Positions 11,701 to 24,700 of a stretch of 64,000 bases of DNA are shown here, one piece after another. Under the pieces are notes generated by a model. The model made no database searches and was not told where the DNA came from. It saw only the letters and a list, made by a program, of their open reading frames with translations. The stretch comes from Ulota crispa (lineage: Eukaryota > Streptophyta > Bryopsida > Orthotrichales > Orthotrichaceae): NCBI GenBank assembly GCA_963920765.1, contig OY987249.1, positions 16,004,432-16,068,431 of the forward strand, given 5' to 3'. Within the stretch, counting starts at the first letter, position 1. Each line of letters starts with the position of its first letter. The position numbers were made by a program, and so were the translations under genes.

Positions 11701-12352
11701 TTAACCCCTAAATGCCCAAGGCCTTTTTTGAGCTTCTAGGAATTTGTTATAAATTGAACAATAAAGCAACATTTTGATAAGTTGTATCAATTTATTTTAA
11801 ATTGTAATTGTATAAATTTAAACTAGATATTTTAGTCATCACATAGAAAAAGAAAACACTACAATACCACTTATGGATTGAAAGGTTATAATGTTTGATC
11901 AAGAGGGTGTTAAAACTGCAAAAATAACTTCAAGTCTTTCAATCCTCTTTTCACATGTCAAATCTAAATTTTGGTTACCAAAAAATATGAGGTTACAATA
12001 CATAACATGCATAAATCCTATCCATTTACAACTTTTTAAAATCTCTTTTATAAATTTTTAAAATGAATTTTTAGTGTGAAAATTTCTCCAAGATCTAGTG
12101 TATTTGAGGCTCATTTTCATGAGCTCTCAACACTAAATTTGTCAAGATTGCAATGGACACCCTTGCACAAAATCTTGAATAGAAAATTCACAATCAATAA
12201 TTTTCAAAATCAAGTTTTTGATGCTAAAAGTAGACTTTAAAAATAATAATTCTAAAATACTAAATACTAAAAATAGCAGCTTGGTTAGATTTTATTGAAC
12301 TTCAAAATATTGTCAACACCAAAATGTGGTGCCTTGGGCATTTAGGGGTTAA
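11701..12352. mobile_element. TTAA-flanked MITE, piggyBac-like (family G, copy G1)
   Basis: The unit is bounded by TTAA at 11701-11704 and 12349-12352. Immediately inside are inverted repeats CCCCTAAATGCCCAAGGC and GCCTTGGGCATTTAGGGG, an exact 18-bp match. TTAA duplication plus C-rich ends is the hallmark of piggyBac-type elements. The 644-bp interior is AT-rich and non-coding. Related ends occur at 51839, 52371/53291, 55012/55809 and 37676. Confidence 0.75.
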
Positions 12353-15300
12353 CTACATAACACACTTCAAACAATGGTTTGAGCACAATCAATGACCTAC
12401 ATCATAAATCTGTCTATTTGGTTTTAAAATGTCTCTTATCTTTGGCTGTTGTAGAAACTTCTTGACATGATATGTCAATGATATGCGCATAATTATATTG
12501 TTTAACAAATAGAGCTACAATCTAACTAAAAACAAAGCAAGCATGTAGTAGTATGGGCAATGGATATCCATACTAAGCATTTGAATTTGGTCCTTATAAT
12601 TAAAAGAAATTTATATTACATTATTGCATGTTGCTATGTCAGGCATCATGTGAATGTTGTGAAATTGTATATAATTGTTGAAACTTACATATAAAATTTT
12701 ACATCAAAAGAGTGTAGTTATTCCTTATTTATTGTCAATTGATACTATTCTTTCATTTTCTTCATGCAAGAAATTATCAAAATACTATAGGTGGATGATA
12801 GCTTTGCTGTATTCAATGACAAATAATCAACATTCTTCAAAGCATTGAGGTTACTATTTTGAATTTTTGTTTAATTTACTAGGAAAAATTGCTTTTGAAA
12901 AATTAGGCTCCAGACAACTTGGTCATCAACTTTTTCACATATTTTTTTGGATAGATTTATTGTTTGCTTATAGTAGTCGTCCTTGATTTTGCCATGAATA
13001 TGTTTGTGTTTGATTTGAAAGCTACATCGTAAGTCTAAAATATCATAAAAAACAAATTATTCTTCAACTCCATTTAGATGGCCAAAGTTGGTTTAAAGTT
13101 GCACCTAAATAGCACATACCTCTCATCTAATATCATATTTCTGCATTCATTATCATATGACTATTCTCGATTGGGTCGATCCTTCATTGTTGTGGTATCT
13201 CAAAATGTATTGAAGAACTGACACGTTTTGTTATTGTGAAGGTTATGATTTCATCTGGGCAAGAGATCCATGGAAGCTACAATGATGGTTCTTCTCCTTT
13301 AATAAATTTTGTACAGATGCATTCTAAATAATAATCAAGAAATTAGTTTGGTATAGATTTTGAACAAATGTTGCAGACTTTAAAATATTCTCAAAGGATT
13401 ATGGCATATAATTCTCAATCATGGGCCAGTCAAATTTGAGTGAGACATTTCATGAAATTGTGCTGTGCATGTTCTTGGAAACAATGATAAAGGAAAACAA
13501 CATCTAAAAGATCGTGAGCTAGTGGAAATTGTCGAATTGTCAATTAGATTTTGAAATGAAAGGATTTAGAATTGGAAGTTAAGATTTAATTGGACCAAAA
13601 TTCAGTTGGTGAGAAGCAAAGAATTAGTTGATCTTTTATCCTATCAATTCTTGTAAAAGAAAGGATTACACTAATTGTATTAGTTGGATGGTCTAAATGT
13701 TAACAAACATTTAAAGATTGGTACAAAGTTGGATGGACATGATCAATAGACAAGTATAGATGGACAAATCTATGTTTAGGATGTAATTAGGACTTTGAAT
13801 GCCTCTAGGTAGTTTAGAGTTTGGAACAAATACATTGTCTTTTGTCACTTGTGGCTTGTTTCATTTGTGGTTGCTCACTTCCTAGGCTTTCAACTTCCTT
13901 GTCTCTTATCTTTTCTACTTCCACATTTGTGGAAGAGCTTTATTTTGTACAAGCATTAAGCAAAAATTGAATAACAAATGTAGGAAGTGTAATGTAGGTG
14001 GCTATGGAAGGACAAATTGCACACTTTTAGTCCATACTATGAATGCCCTTTTTTTGTAAAAGAATGTTTCATGTATTTGATGGTTGTTTATTTATCTTAA
14101 AGAATATAAAGCAAAAAATACCACTCAAAAAAAGAGGAAATTATAAATTGCAAACCCTAGTTTCATTTAATACTATTTAGCAATAAAAAGTTTCCATCAA
14201 TCTCAACTTCATCTTGTGGAGTTGGGGAGATCCATGGCCTTCATATAGTATAGAACCATGTCAAGTTCATTTTCTACCTATGATGCAACAATAATTCAGT
14301 ATCTTGGCTGCAAACAAATAAGGTTACTAAATTTGAAGATTCTAAACAATGAAAATTCTTACTTGAAGTAACCATTACACAAGGCATATCAATTAGTGCA
14401 AGATTTTGGATAAGTGAAAGACCTCTATACACTAATTTGGGTGAAATTTGTCTAATCAATGTGAAAATGTGGCCATGTCCCTTGTCTTTTTTCTTCAAGA
14501 AAGATTTTGGTCACAAACTTTCATAGCCCCTTCTAGTTACTCAAGGTTGCAAAAGAGAAGTCTTGGCTTGCATACCTAGTTTCCAATCATTAATTGCAAA
14601 CCTTTACAATTATATAGTCAAGAAAATTGCTAGGTTCTAAATATCTCACTTATATCTATAATACACTAAAATTGGGCTAAATAATAATTTCAAACATTAG
14701 TTTGCATCCAACTTACATTAGTATTGTAATTGACATACTCTTAGATGCTTCTACAAGAATGAAAATTTGTAAGAAACCCCATTTTGAGCTTTTCAATTGA
14801 AGTGTCAGTAATTCTTGCATTGAGGACTTGTGATTTTGATTTCACATTCACAAATACACTATCCCAATAATTCATCAATCAATAATACAATGTTTCCACA
14901 AGTGAACAAATAAGTAAATTAATTCCCCAAATTAAAACAATAGTAACTTGATACACACATGAGCACTATGCCACTAGGTATGCCAAGATGATTGTACAAC
15001 CTTGCTACCACCACAAATTCACTTTTTTGTCATGATATTCATTCAAAATTCCTAGATATGCCATGACCTAATAAACGCCATTTAATCATGATAAAACATT
15101 ATAATAATTTCCTACTTACATAAATATTTGAGCATCATCATAACTTGACAACATCCATAAACTTAAATATCTTAGCACTCTAACCTTGTCTCCATGAGCA
15201 TACCATAACATTACATTAAAACATAAAACATCTTATTAACACCATACAATTAATATGAAAGCAAAATAAAAATATCAAAATAAAGCAATAATAGTAAAAC

Positions 15301-16322
15301 ATTAAGCTAAATCTAAGTCAATCATCTTTTATAATAATGTTTTATACCAGCCATCATGTTTCCTTGATGAATATATTACTTCTTCCCCCACATTGCAAGG
15401 TCATCTTTTTCAATTTCATATGTAATAATTAAAATTCCAATACATTTGCATGTAAACACATTACTTAAGATTTTGTCAAAAACTTTTGAATTTTCTTTTT
15501 AAACACAACCACAAAAGTGAATAAACCCAAACTGTTTCTTTCATCAATCCATGATGAAGATTTCACTTGAGGAAGATGCGCCTTTCGTCTTTATCAAAGA
15601 AATATGATGACATAAAGAAATGGTGCAAATACAGGTGTTTAGAGGAAGTTCAGCATGTACAGTACATATAAATCAATGATGTAATGATTCATGGTTGAAG
15701 TTGATTTTACAAAAGCACAACTAAAAAAAATGGTTGGAAGACACATAAAAATGAAACATTAATCTCATGGATTAGAGAGTTATTTTTCATCCAAACTCAA
15801 TGTCACATCAATCTATCTTATAAAGTATCAAGTAACTTTTTGTCCCGGGAAATTCAAAAAGAGAGGGAGGAAAGAGAGGAAAAGGGAAAATAAAGGAGGG
15901 TAAAAAGTTGGTAGCGTTGGGTGTCTGTTTGTCATTAGAAATTTAAATTTAAAAAGAGAATGGAGGAGAGAGGAAAAGGGAAGGTGAAGAGTTGCAGAAA
16001 CAAAAAAAAAAGAAAAAAGATGAGACTGCGCAAAGAGCTGACAAAGCCATGAGTATTCATTATGCATAATCAAAATTTTGAATTAAGGATTACGAAAACT
16101 TTAAAGAGTATAATCAACTATAAGAGTAAAATGAAATTTTTAGACAAAAAGAGAGAGGAGGAAATTCTGGTAAAGTATCAAAAGATGGTTTCAAAACCAT
16201 GAGAAACTATCCAAATTGACTCACCCAAAGTGACTAAGTGTGTTCAAATTGACAAAAGAATGTCCAAATTGACTAAATATGTCCAAATTGACATTGTTCT
16301 TTTATAATGTTTTAATTGAAAC
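12353..16322. other. AT-rich intergenic region between TIC21 and MTP
   Basis: About 4 kb with no exon I can support. At 16205-16300 there are four copies of a TCCAAATTGAC word, like the sub-terminal repeats of CACTA elements (compare 48381-48532), so an old CACTA end may lie here. A GAGAGG/GGAAAAGG purine-rich run lies at 15855-16150. Confidence 0.5.
16205..16305. repeat. Clustered TCCAAATTGAC repeats (possible CACTA sub-terminal region)
   Basis: Four close copies of (G)TCCAAATTGAC or TTCAAATTGAC occur within about 100 bases just downstream of the MTP stop codon. The same word fills the 152-bp CACTA-type mini-element at 48381-48532 and follows the CACTACAAG end at 63368. No terminal CACTA was found here. 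Confidence 0.4.
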
Positions 16323-19300
16323 TTATGTAGATGTTTCAATTTGAATAGTAGCATGAGTGATTTTGAATTTAGACTCTAAGTAGTAAATAACAATTTGCAA
16401 TATTTCATCATGGTTGGCTTTGGGGGAAGCACGCACGTGGCATGTCAAGAGGATTTTTCCCATGGTAAGAGCCCATATGTGCAATTCATGAATAGTTACA
16501 ACTCCGGGGAGCTCCTCTAACCCAAGTTTCACCGCTTGCACATTTATTTCCCTTGGGGTACTTTCCATGAGGATGTGCAACACATCCTTTAGCATTTGAA
16601 TGGTTGTTGCCAACACAAGTAGTGAGAACATCAAGGTGCAAATTACATCTATGATTTTCCATTCTGGATTGTACCTGTAGATTTTTTTTAACATAAGGTC
16701 ATATTATTCCAAAGGTTCCTAAAATAAATGATTAATAATTGAAGTTGTCTTTTGAAAATTGTTTCATTGATAGATGGAGCATTTAACTAATTGCAAGATA
16801 ATCCAAAATCTACCTAATAATTCAAAAAGAAAACATTTGAAAGTTTTAGCTTGATTTGTACTTGACCTTCAAGTTTGAGTGACATTTGGTATGCAGAACA
16901 TTGGAAGACCTCTCAATGTCATAGGAATACACAGTCAATTTGAAATTGCATGAATAATCCAAAATTGCATGAATAGTCCAAAATTGCATGAATAGTCCAA
17001 AATTATATGAATAGTAAAGAATTGATAAAATATGCTATTTAAGCACAAAGTCCTCTAACTTTTCACTTGACCAAGTGTTAATTTATTTTTTCTTGCTCAT
17101 AGATGTAGAATTTAGAAAGTTATTTGTAAGATGTGGCAAATTTTGTTATCTCTACATCAAAATTTGTTTATTGATTTTGAATCCCACAATTTAGACACTT
17201 TTGAAGTTGTTTTTTATTCTAAGTCTTATTGCATGTACTGGTGCCAAATACATGATTAGAATCTCAAGTGCAGGAGCAATGAATTTGGTGTGTAAAAAAT
17301 GCACATGCTATGAGAAATCAAATTTGCAACCAATATGGCACACAAAGATGTTGGCAACTATCACCCCCCTTCAAAATGGTTATCAAATTTACAAAGTGAT
17401 TGCTAGTTGCAAACTTCTCTTTTCCAAAGGGTTGGTGGTTGCAAATTTTTGTATAGCTAAACTAATAGATAGAAATGATTTAGTGTCTATAGTGATTAAA
17501 GGTTTTGGTTCTAAAGCTTCTATGGACAAAAAATATTCTTTGTTCAAAATTTATTTGTTTTTTGCAAGGCCACAAAATTCTACAATAATGTTTGTAGTTG
17601 CTAACCCATTAATGAAGTAGAAGTCCACAAAATCCTTAGAGATGGTTGATGGTTGCCAACCCTTCTTTACAAAAATAAATATCATTTGACCATGACACTT
17701 TGGAAAAAGTATATGGCTTTTTAAAATGGACACAATGTTTTATATCTATTGAGATTAGCTTTTAAGTTTCAAAGGATTACCAAATAGCAGCACCACCTAT
17801 TATCACTCCAACACTTTGAAGTGCATCCCCAAGTACATGAAGATAAGCGCCTTCTAAATTAAGATTGTGATGTTTGTGGGGTTTGTGATGTTCAGCTGCT
17901 GTTGTTTTGCTTATCATTGTAGAATCATGTTCTTTGTCTTTTCCTTTGTGAAATTTATTGGCATCATGTTTTTCTAGCATGTCCATTGGCTTTGCTAAAT
18001 AGATGCCCTTCACCAAACATTGGTTCATAAGTGTCATTCCAAAGAATTCAAATTGCTTACAATATTTAGAAATCTATAAATGTAGATTATATTATCTTAT
18101 GTTATCTTATGTTGTGTAACAAAGTTTTAATCCTAATATTGTTTTATACAAGTAACTTGATTTTTCAATGTTTTTAATTCTTGTTTCATGTCATGTTTCA
18201 TTGCATCCATAATTTCAAAAAATGTATAGTTAAATAACCTCATCAAAGATAAATTATCTAGTTGAAAGAATTAAATGTCATTCTCTTGATGGTTCAAAAT
18301 GATGGCAAGGTTATCATCATTGAACAACGAAGTTTTTACTCAAAAATCAAATGAGCAATTCATAAATTATAACAATAAAAAGTAAAATGATCTATAAGTT
18401 GTTTGAAATTGATTTTTTTTTACATAAGAATAGATAAATAGTAAGTCTTGTACAAAAAAGTCTCAAAAAACATGTATGCAACTCCAAAAAAAGATTATTC
18501 TTAGAACAAAGGCAAGTCTAGATTGTATAAAGGTCATGGTGATCTGGAGATATCCTTAAGTTATTTGCATCCTCTAGAACTAAACCCTCCCAATACAGAT
18601 TGCCCTTTTATGGAAGGATCTCCCCCATGCAATTTATAAGAGCCACTTACAATCAAAATGTTATGTTTTTCCTTGCCTTATAGCATAGTTTTTGTTTATT
18701 TGTTTATTTAATTTCTAGACCTTGGATCATCTAAGAATAGTTAACACATGACATTTATTCTTACCTATAATGTTTTAACACAAACCATCATATTTGTAGA
18801 CATGGAATTAAGCACATTTTAAAAAATCCAAGACACGTGGATTTTTTTTGGGTAATCAATGCATTTATTAATGTTTTCATTCATAAACAATTCTGCAAAT
18901 ATCAATGCAAAAAGATGATATTAATGGCTTTTGAGATTATCACACTTTTGTACAATAAGCTAGTGTAGTAAATCTACCTGTGCAAATGAGAGCGTGCTCT
19001 GCATGCTCACCATGTTCATTGAAGCTTATGTGTTGATGTTCACCTTTGTCATTGTCTAGTTCATGATTCAAGTGTTTGTGCTTTTTGTCCACATTTTCAC
19101 TAAAATCCCTCACATGTTGATGCTCAAACTTTTCTTCCTTTTCTTCTTCTTCATTTTCATCTTCATCTTCATTTTCATGATGATGATGGTGACCATGGTC
19201 ATGCACCTTGTCCCCACCAAGGTGCAAACCATGATTTCCATGACCAAGCAATACCATCATACAAATGTTGACAAAAAGGCCAAGTGTTGCAATACCTAAC

Positions 19301-19707
19301 ATGATTCTACCATCCACAAAAGTATTTTGGGAATCATATAACCTTCCCATGGCTTCATAAAGAAGCATTCCAGTTATTAGCCAAATAAATTGGATGGATA
19401 TAAGAGCACCTAATATTTCAAGCCGGAAAAACCCATAAGATTGAATGGCCGTAGATTCCCAACTTGTAGCCCATATTGCAAAAATTGAGATTGCAAAACC
19501 AGCTATGTCACAAAGTAAATGAGCAGCATCCGTTAATATAGCTAAACTATTTGCATAGATTCCTCCTACTATTTCAACTCCCATGAAAAAAGAACAAAAT
19601 ATCACGGCTCTTTTTAGCTTTTTGGAAGCAATATCTCTTGCTAATGCATCTGATTCTAGAGATCTAGCACTTTCTAACCTACATTTATCAAATTCTCCAC
19701 ATTTCAT
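16323..19707 (-). CDS. MTP1: Zn2+ transporter of the cation diffusion facilitator family (MTP1-like; 3 exons, 431 aa)
   Basis: Exons in coding order: 19707-18978, 17994-17781, 16674-16323; phases 1 and 2 close to an exact 432-codon frame. The protein has six expected membrane segments, the zinc-site motif HLLCD (His63/Asp67) in TM2 and HVLGD (His296/Asp300) in TM5, and a cytosolic C-terminal domain with ELHIWAL. Between TM4 and TM5 is a long loop (about 155-288) rich in His, Asp and Glu, typical of vacuolar MTP1-type transporters that exchange Zn2+ for H+ across the tonoplast. The intron breaks the loop at residue 244. Both introns (983 and 1106 bp) are AT-rich. No neighbour shares its function. 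Family is firm; vacuolar location is inferred from the subfamily. Confidence 0.95.
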
Positions 19708-21771
19708 TGTTGCAATGAGAACATGAATTTGATTTTTTGATTTTTTATATTAAATTGTTTTGAACATGGTGGTTTCATCCGATCAAATGTATTGAGTTTT
19801 ATAGCATTTCAATCATACTATATCCCAATAACCAAAAAAGATTTGATACTATCAACATCTTATAGACATGGTTTTATTGTTTTCCAAAAATATGTTCATG
19901 ATATAATCTTCTTGTGCTTTTTTTCCATAAATTGCATCACAAGTATAAAAAAAGTTATTGTCCATATAAGTTTCATCTCATAAGTATTGCATATAATAAT
20001 TCAACCTTGAAGAAAACCTTTCTTTTAAGGTGGACCATTTTTTCCATTTCATGATGTAATGCCAATGAAACCTACCAACTTGGGTCATGTGTGCTTGAAA
20101 ACCAAAATTCATATGTGACACCAATTTGTCTCCATAGAAAGTTTTTTTTTTGAATTTTGGAACAATTATAAAATTAGAGTTGAGAAATGAGAGTATTTTT
20201 AAAGGAGATTTGTTCTTATTTTGTTGTCTTTGTTTTTGTAGTGCAATACTACATTGATGTCTTTAGTGTAGTCTTTGTGTTCAAGAATCTATGCATACGT
20301 TCTGCATTGAGCAAGTTTTCTAAACAATATAAATTGCAAGATTTGATGCATTATTGATTTTCATTGGAATCTCTTACTAATTTTATTATAAAAATGTTAC
20401 AATCAATAGGTACTCAAACCTCTAAAGAATTCAATTCAAGAAAAATACCTTATGAATTTGACTTGAAACATTATAATTTGGCCAATCATTTACACTTTAT
20501 TTTCTTTTTATATGTTTTTGAAATCGATAGAGTTTCAAAGTTACAAAAAATATCAAAAGACGTTGTAATACATGAATAATTCTCTTATATAAATTAGGTT
20601 AAAATAAGGTGTTTCCTCATGTCCTTTGAATTAGGTTTAAATAAATTCTTTCTTTGTGTCTTTATACTAGCTTACCTCTTCATTTACATTTTTTCTATGA
20701 AATTTTATTTTAAAATGCATGCGTGTTGATTGAAAATTCATCAAAAATTAGTTCCATACCCAATTTTCTGATTAGAAAGACAAGAATTGAACTTAAAATT
20801 TGCACTGGCAAAGTTATTTAGTCCAAGTCTTACAAGCTTTTGGGGACTTCACAAATACCATTTCCAATATGAATGAGCTTGCAACATGCATTAGTTGTAA
20901 TAATTTATTTGAATTTGTGCCAATTAGATTTAAAAAAACCATATTATATAAATACGAGCAAACCAAAGAGTGAACACGAACGCATATTTGTTAATAACAT
21001 GTCAATAATTGCACTATTATTCAAAGCACAATGCAAGTACAATTTGGGGAAATAAAGTCAACCATCATCCAATTTGATTTTCCAAAGTATTTCCAAAGAT
21101 ACGTTAATTTTGAAGGCATTATTAAAGAAAATCAATATTGTTTTGAAAGCCACAAAGTTGACCTTATACCTTGGCACGTTGTACATCAATTTGGGCCTAT
21201 CTGTGAGCTACCATTTCAAAAATCAGATTTCGCTTACTTCAAAAACATCAATACATCCTCATTTACCATCCAACATGATCCAATGCACTGCAATGTCAAA
21301 TTAAAATCCCGATGTTTAGATTCTGATGTAAATGAATGTCACGTTAAACAGCCAATTAAATTTATGTTTTACAACCATGTTACAAATTTTCCAACTCCCA
21401 ACATGTGACGATGTTGATACTGATAAACCCCTTATACAAGCACCGTATTCCAATTCTCCTACAAACTTATCACTTAACTGCCACATTTTTTAAACACTAG
21501 AATAGAAGAGTCTAGATAAGTTTATATGCATCATTGCATCTCCACAGTCAAATCACTCAGCAGCATCATAAATCACTATCAAACACATTGGTCGTTGCAA
21601 TGAGTAAGATCCACATGCCAAATTTACAAGCATTCCATGTAAAGCTTCAACAACAGTCGGAAACAGCGACGTGAACTTTACTAGTCTTACAACTTTTTAC
21701 AAGAAAGCATACACCAAATCATGAACTACACAAAATAAAACCTTGATCTAGCCTTAGTAGTGTAAAAGAGA
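19708..21771. other. AT-rich spacer between MTP and SCAMP
   Basis: About 2 kb, holding the MTP promoter and the SCAMP 3' UTR. No conserved exon or clear element is visible; a 125-residue open frame at 21031-21408 has no recognisable domain and biased composition. Confidence 0.5.
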
Positions 21772-24700
21772 TCATATGGCCGACCTTAAACCACCTGCTG
21801 CAGCTGCCCGCTTCATATCAGCTGCTTGTCCCTGGCCCCTGAAGTATTGAACTACATTCTGTAGACAAAGAAAAATACAGCGCATCAGATTTGGAACACA
21901 GCCACCACGAGTCATTTATAATCAACAATCACACGAACACAACAAAATTAAGCCTAATCGAGAATCCAAAGCTATACTACCTACTTGACGATTAATACCT
22001 GATGCTAATACGTTAGGTGAGGCACTGGAAAATGGTGTGATCACATGTTCATATAGTTCCTTATGTGATTTAGTCTGCTAGTCCCGAATTTTCTTAGTCG
22101 AAATTGGATGGTCTATACTAAACCATCATTCATAATGCAAACATGATGTTCTTACCTTCAAAACCCACATGCTCAAAAGAGCTTCAAGCACATACAAGGC
22201 AAAGCCGACCGCATAAAAGACCTGGAAAAACAGGATCCCAAAATAACGATTATTGTTAGAACACAGAGCCCGAAGGGTAGTCCCAAACATAATCTAAGAT
22301 AGATTACAAACATCAAGATGCAAAAGCTCTTGAAGACAGAAAACTACTTACACCAATAATTAGCTTCTTTGAGATAAGGTCAATCGCCGGTATAATGCCC
22401 CTGCATTAGTCAACAAACTTGCAAATAAGTGACGACTCAGGATATGTATCAACAAACTAAGTCACAAATCAACAATCCCAGCCTACAATTAAGATATACA
22501 TCGTCAAGCAGAATTTTCAAGCAAGTTCGATAAATTGGTTATATCTTTTCGAAGTTTGGTTGACGATGTAGGAAGAGGCATAATTAAAATAGTGATTCCT
22601 CAAGGTTGCATTACACAAAGAAACCTCTAAAGATACTCTTGACCTCGACTCTTGTCAGCGCCGATATCAAGACACCCAGGAAAGCAAGCACTCCAGCAAG
22701 AACGCACATAGATATGTTGACCAAGAAACAAGGTGAACTCCATGCAGTTTCTACAACTGATAACGTAGTGAATTGGATCAAGAAATTTTAATAGTCTCTT
22801 AGATACTTACGCAAGAGATTTTCCTTTGAAGACAATTGGAGGAGCAACAGCAGCAAACACACAAAATGCAATATGGATCTACACAATCAATAAACAACAA
22901 GGGTGAAATGTTAGATAAAGAAATGTGAGATATCAATCCGCATATTCTTCGATGGTCCCAGGAAGAGCCAAAGAGAGAGAAATGATTGCAACAAATGCCC
23001 GTTTGAGGTTTTTTTAATCAGTCGACAGTGTGTACACACATATAACTTCTAGACAAAGATTCAAATCTAATTGGTTCAAAAAACAATACACTTTCCGACA
23101 CTATATTATCAGGGCTTAGCATCCTCCCCTCTTCGGTATCAGATCTAAGTCGCACTTACCAGGTAGAACACAACAAACCAGCCAAACTTTAGAACGCTCT
23201 CAGACCTGTCCATGCCCAACAGAAACCCCTCAAATCATACTCTAGCGAAAAATGTTTGGGTAACCAAGCACAAAAAATCCAAATTTAGTGAATCCACTTA
23301 CTACATTCTCAAAACGATAGTTTCGTATCATTTACTGGAACTTCAGCAAGAGCAATATATCCAACAAAGCGTTAAGAATGAAATTAAAGAATTCTACTCT
23401 AATTTCCACAAGCATCACGTAAATATTTTCAAGACAGTTGTTGAGTTTGGTACCTCATTGCCCTGTATAGAGGCCTGTACCATAAAAAGTAAGAAAGTGG
23501 AAAGCCAGCCAGCATGTAAATGATACCAAGCAGAAAAGTCTGCGCACCTGTTACCATCTAATTGTCAGCCCGTTGATATGTTCCATGGTGCACTACTAAA
23601 ATTCATCTCACAAATAAATTCATGCATATACTAAAGGACTGGAGAGCAGATGAACATAAAAGATATAACAAAACTGATATCAAAGTCTCTCGTCTCTTAC
23701 CACTAACATTCGCAATCCAAGCTGCCGTCACGCAAATGAAATTCCATAATAGGCAAAGCAAGATTCCTGAACAACAGATTTATTGGTGATTACACAAACA
23801 AGAGATATATAGGATTTCCATCCAAGAGATTGCCAACAGATACCCACACCAAACACTTCTGAATAACGCTAATCTTAAACTTCTTTCCCCTTAAAAATTC
23901 ATGCATTAAGACCAAAGTGTTACTAAGTCGATATCATATGATTATCAAAAAAAATCCCAGAACAGCTGTAAGGTTTTCAGTTTCAAAACAATCATACCTA
24001 ACCAACTCGCATAAGCCCAGCGCATCAATCCGCGGGAATGGAATGGGATATCATTAGATATGTCATGATGGAGAATACGAATAAAAGGTGGCCAATTTTT
24101 TGTCTCTACCAAAATACCAGCTGCAGATTTCACCCAAATACAACAGTCAAGACCACGCATTCACATGAAAATATCTAGCAAACGCAAATTACAAACATGT
24201 CTCTTACTGCCCTGCCTAAGTCCGTCCACGTAACTTTTTCAGGCCAATGTTATCGACGTTTTCAAAGTACATATCTTATCATAGAGACCTCCAAAGAACT
24301 ACAGAACAACGCCTCTACTTCCAACAATTTCACAATAAGACAACATCAACATGAGAATTGATCGGGGGTTACCCCTTGCAGCAGCATCTTCTCTGCGTTT
24401 CAGCTCCTGCAATCCCGCAACACAGGTTCGTAAGGTTACCATGGGCACTTAAAATTGGAACCTACTCCACAAAGATTCTTTGCAAAGACCTCCCAGTGAA
24501 AAGTTAGGCTAACCAAAACCCTTCACTATTGACAAAAGAGTTCACATGACAAGATATACATCCAATTTGTGAACGATTAACCATTCAGGTATTCGGATCA
24601 CAGATCACAAACTGTGACTGCAGATTTGCATATCCTTTTGCGAATGTAAACGTTAAGCTCGTGTTATAGTTGATCTAGAGGTACTCTGATGTGTGGTTGG

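Noticed and set aside
17201-17620. 139-residue open frame on the + strand
   Set aside because: It lies inside MTP intron 2 on the opposite strand, is AT-biased and has no recognisable domain.
19063-19299. Open frame antisense to the MTP His-rich loop
   Set aside because: It is a shadow of the His/Glu codons on the coding strand.
21031-21408. 125-residue open frame
   Set aside because: AT-rich spacer, no domain, no splice or codon support.
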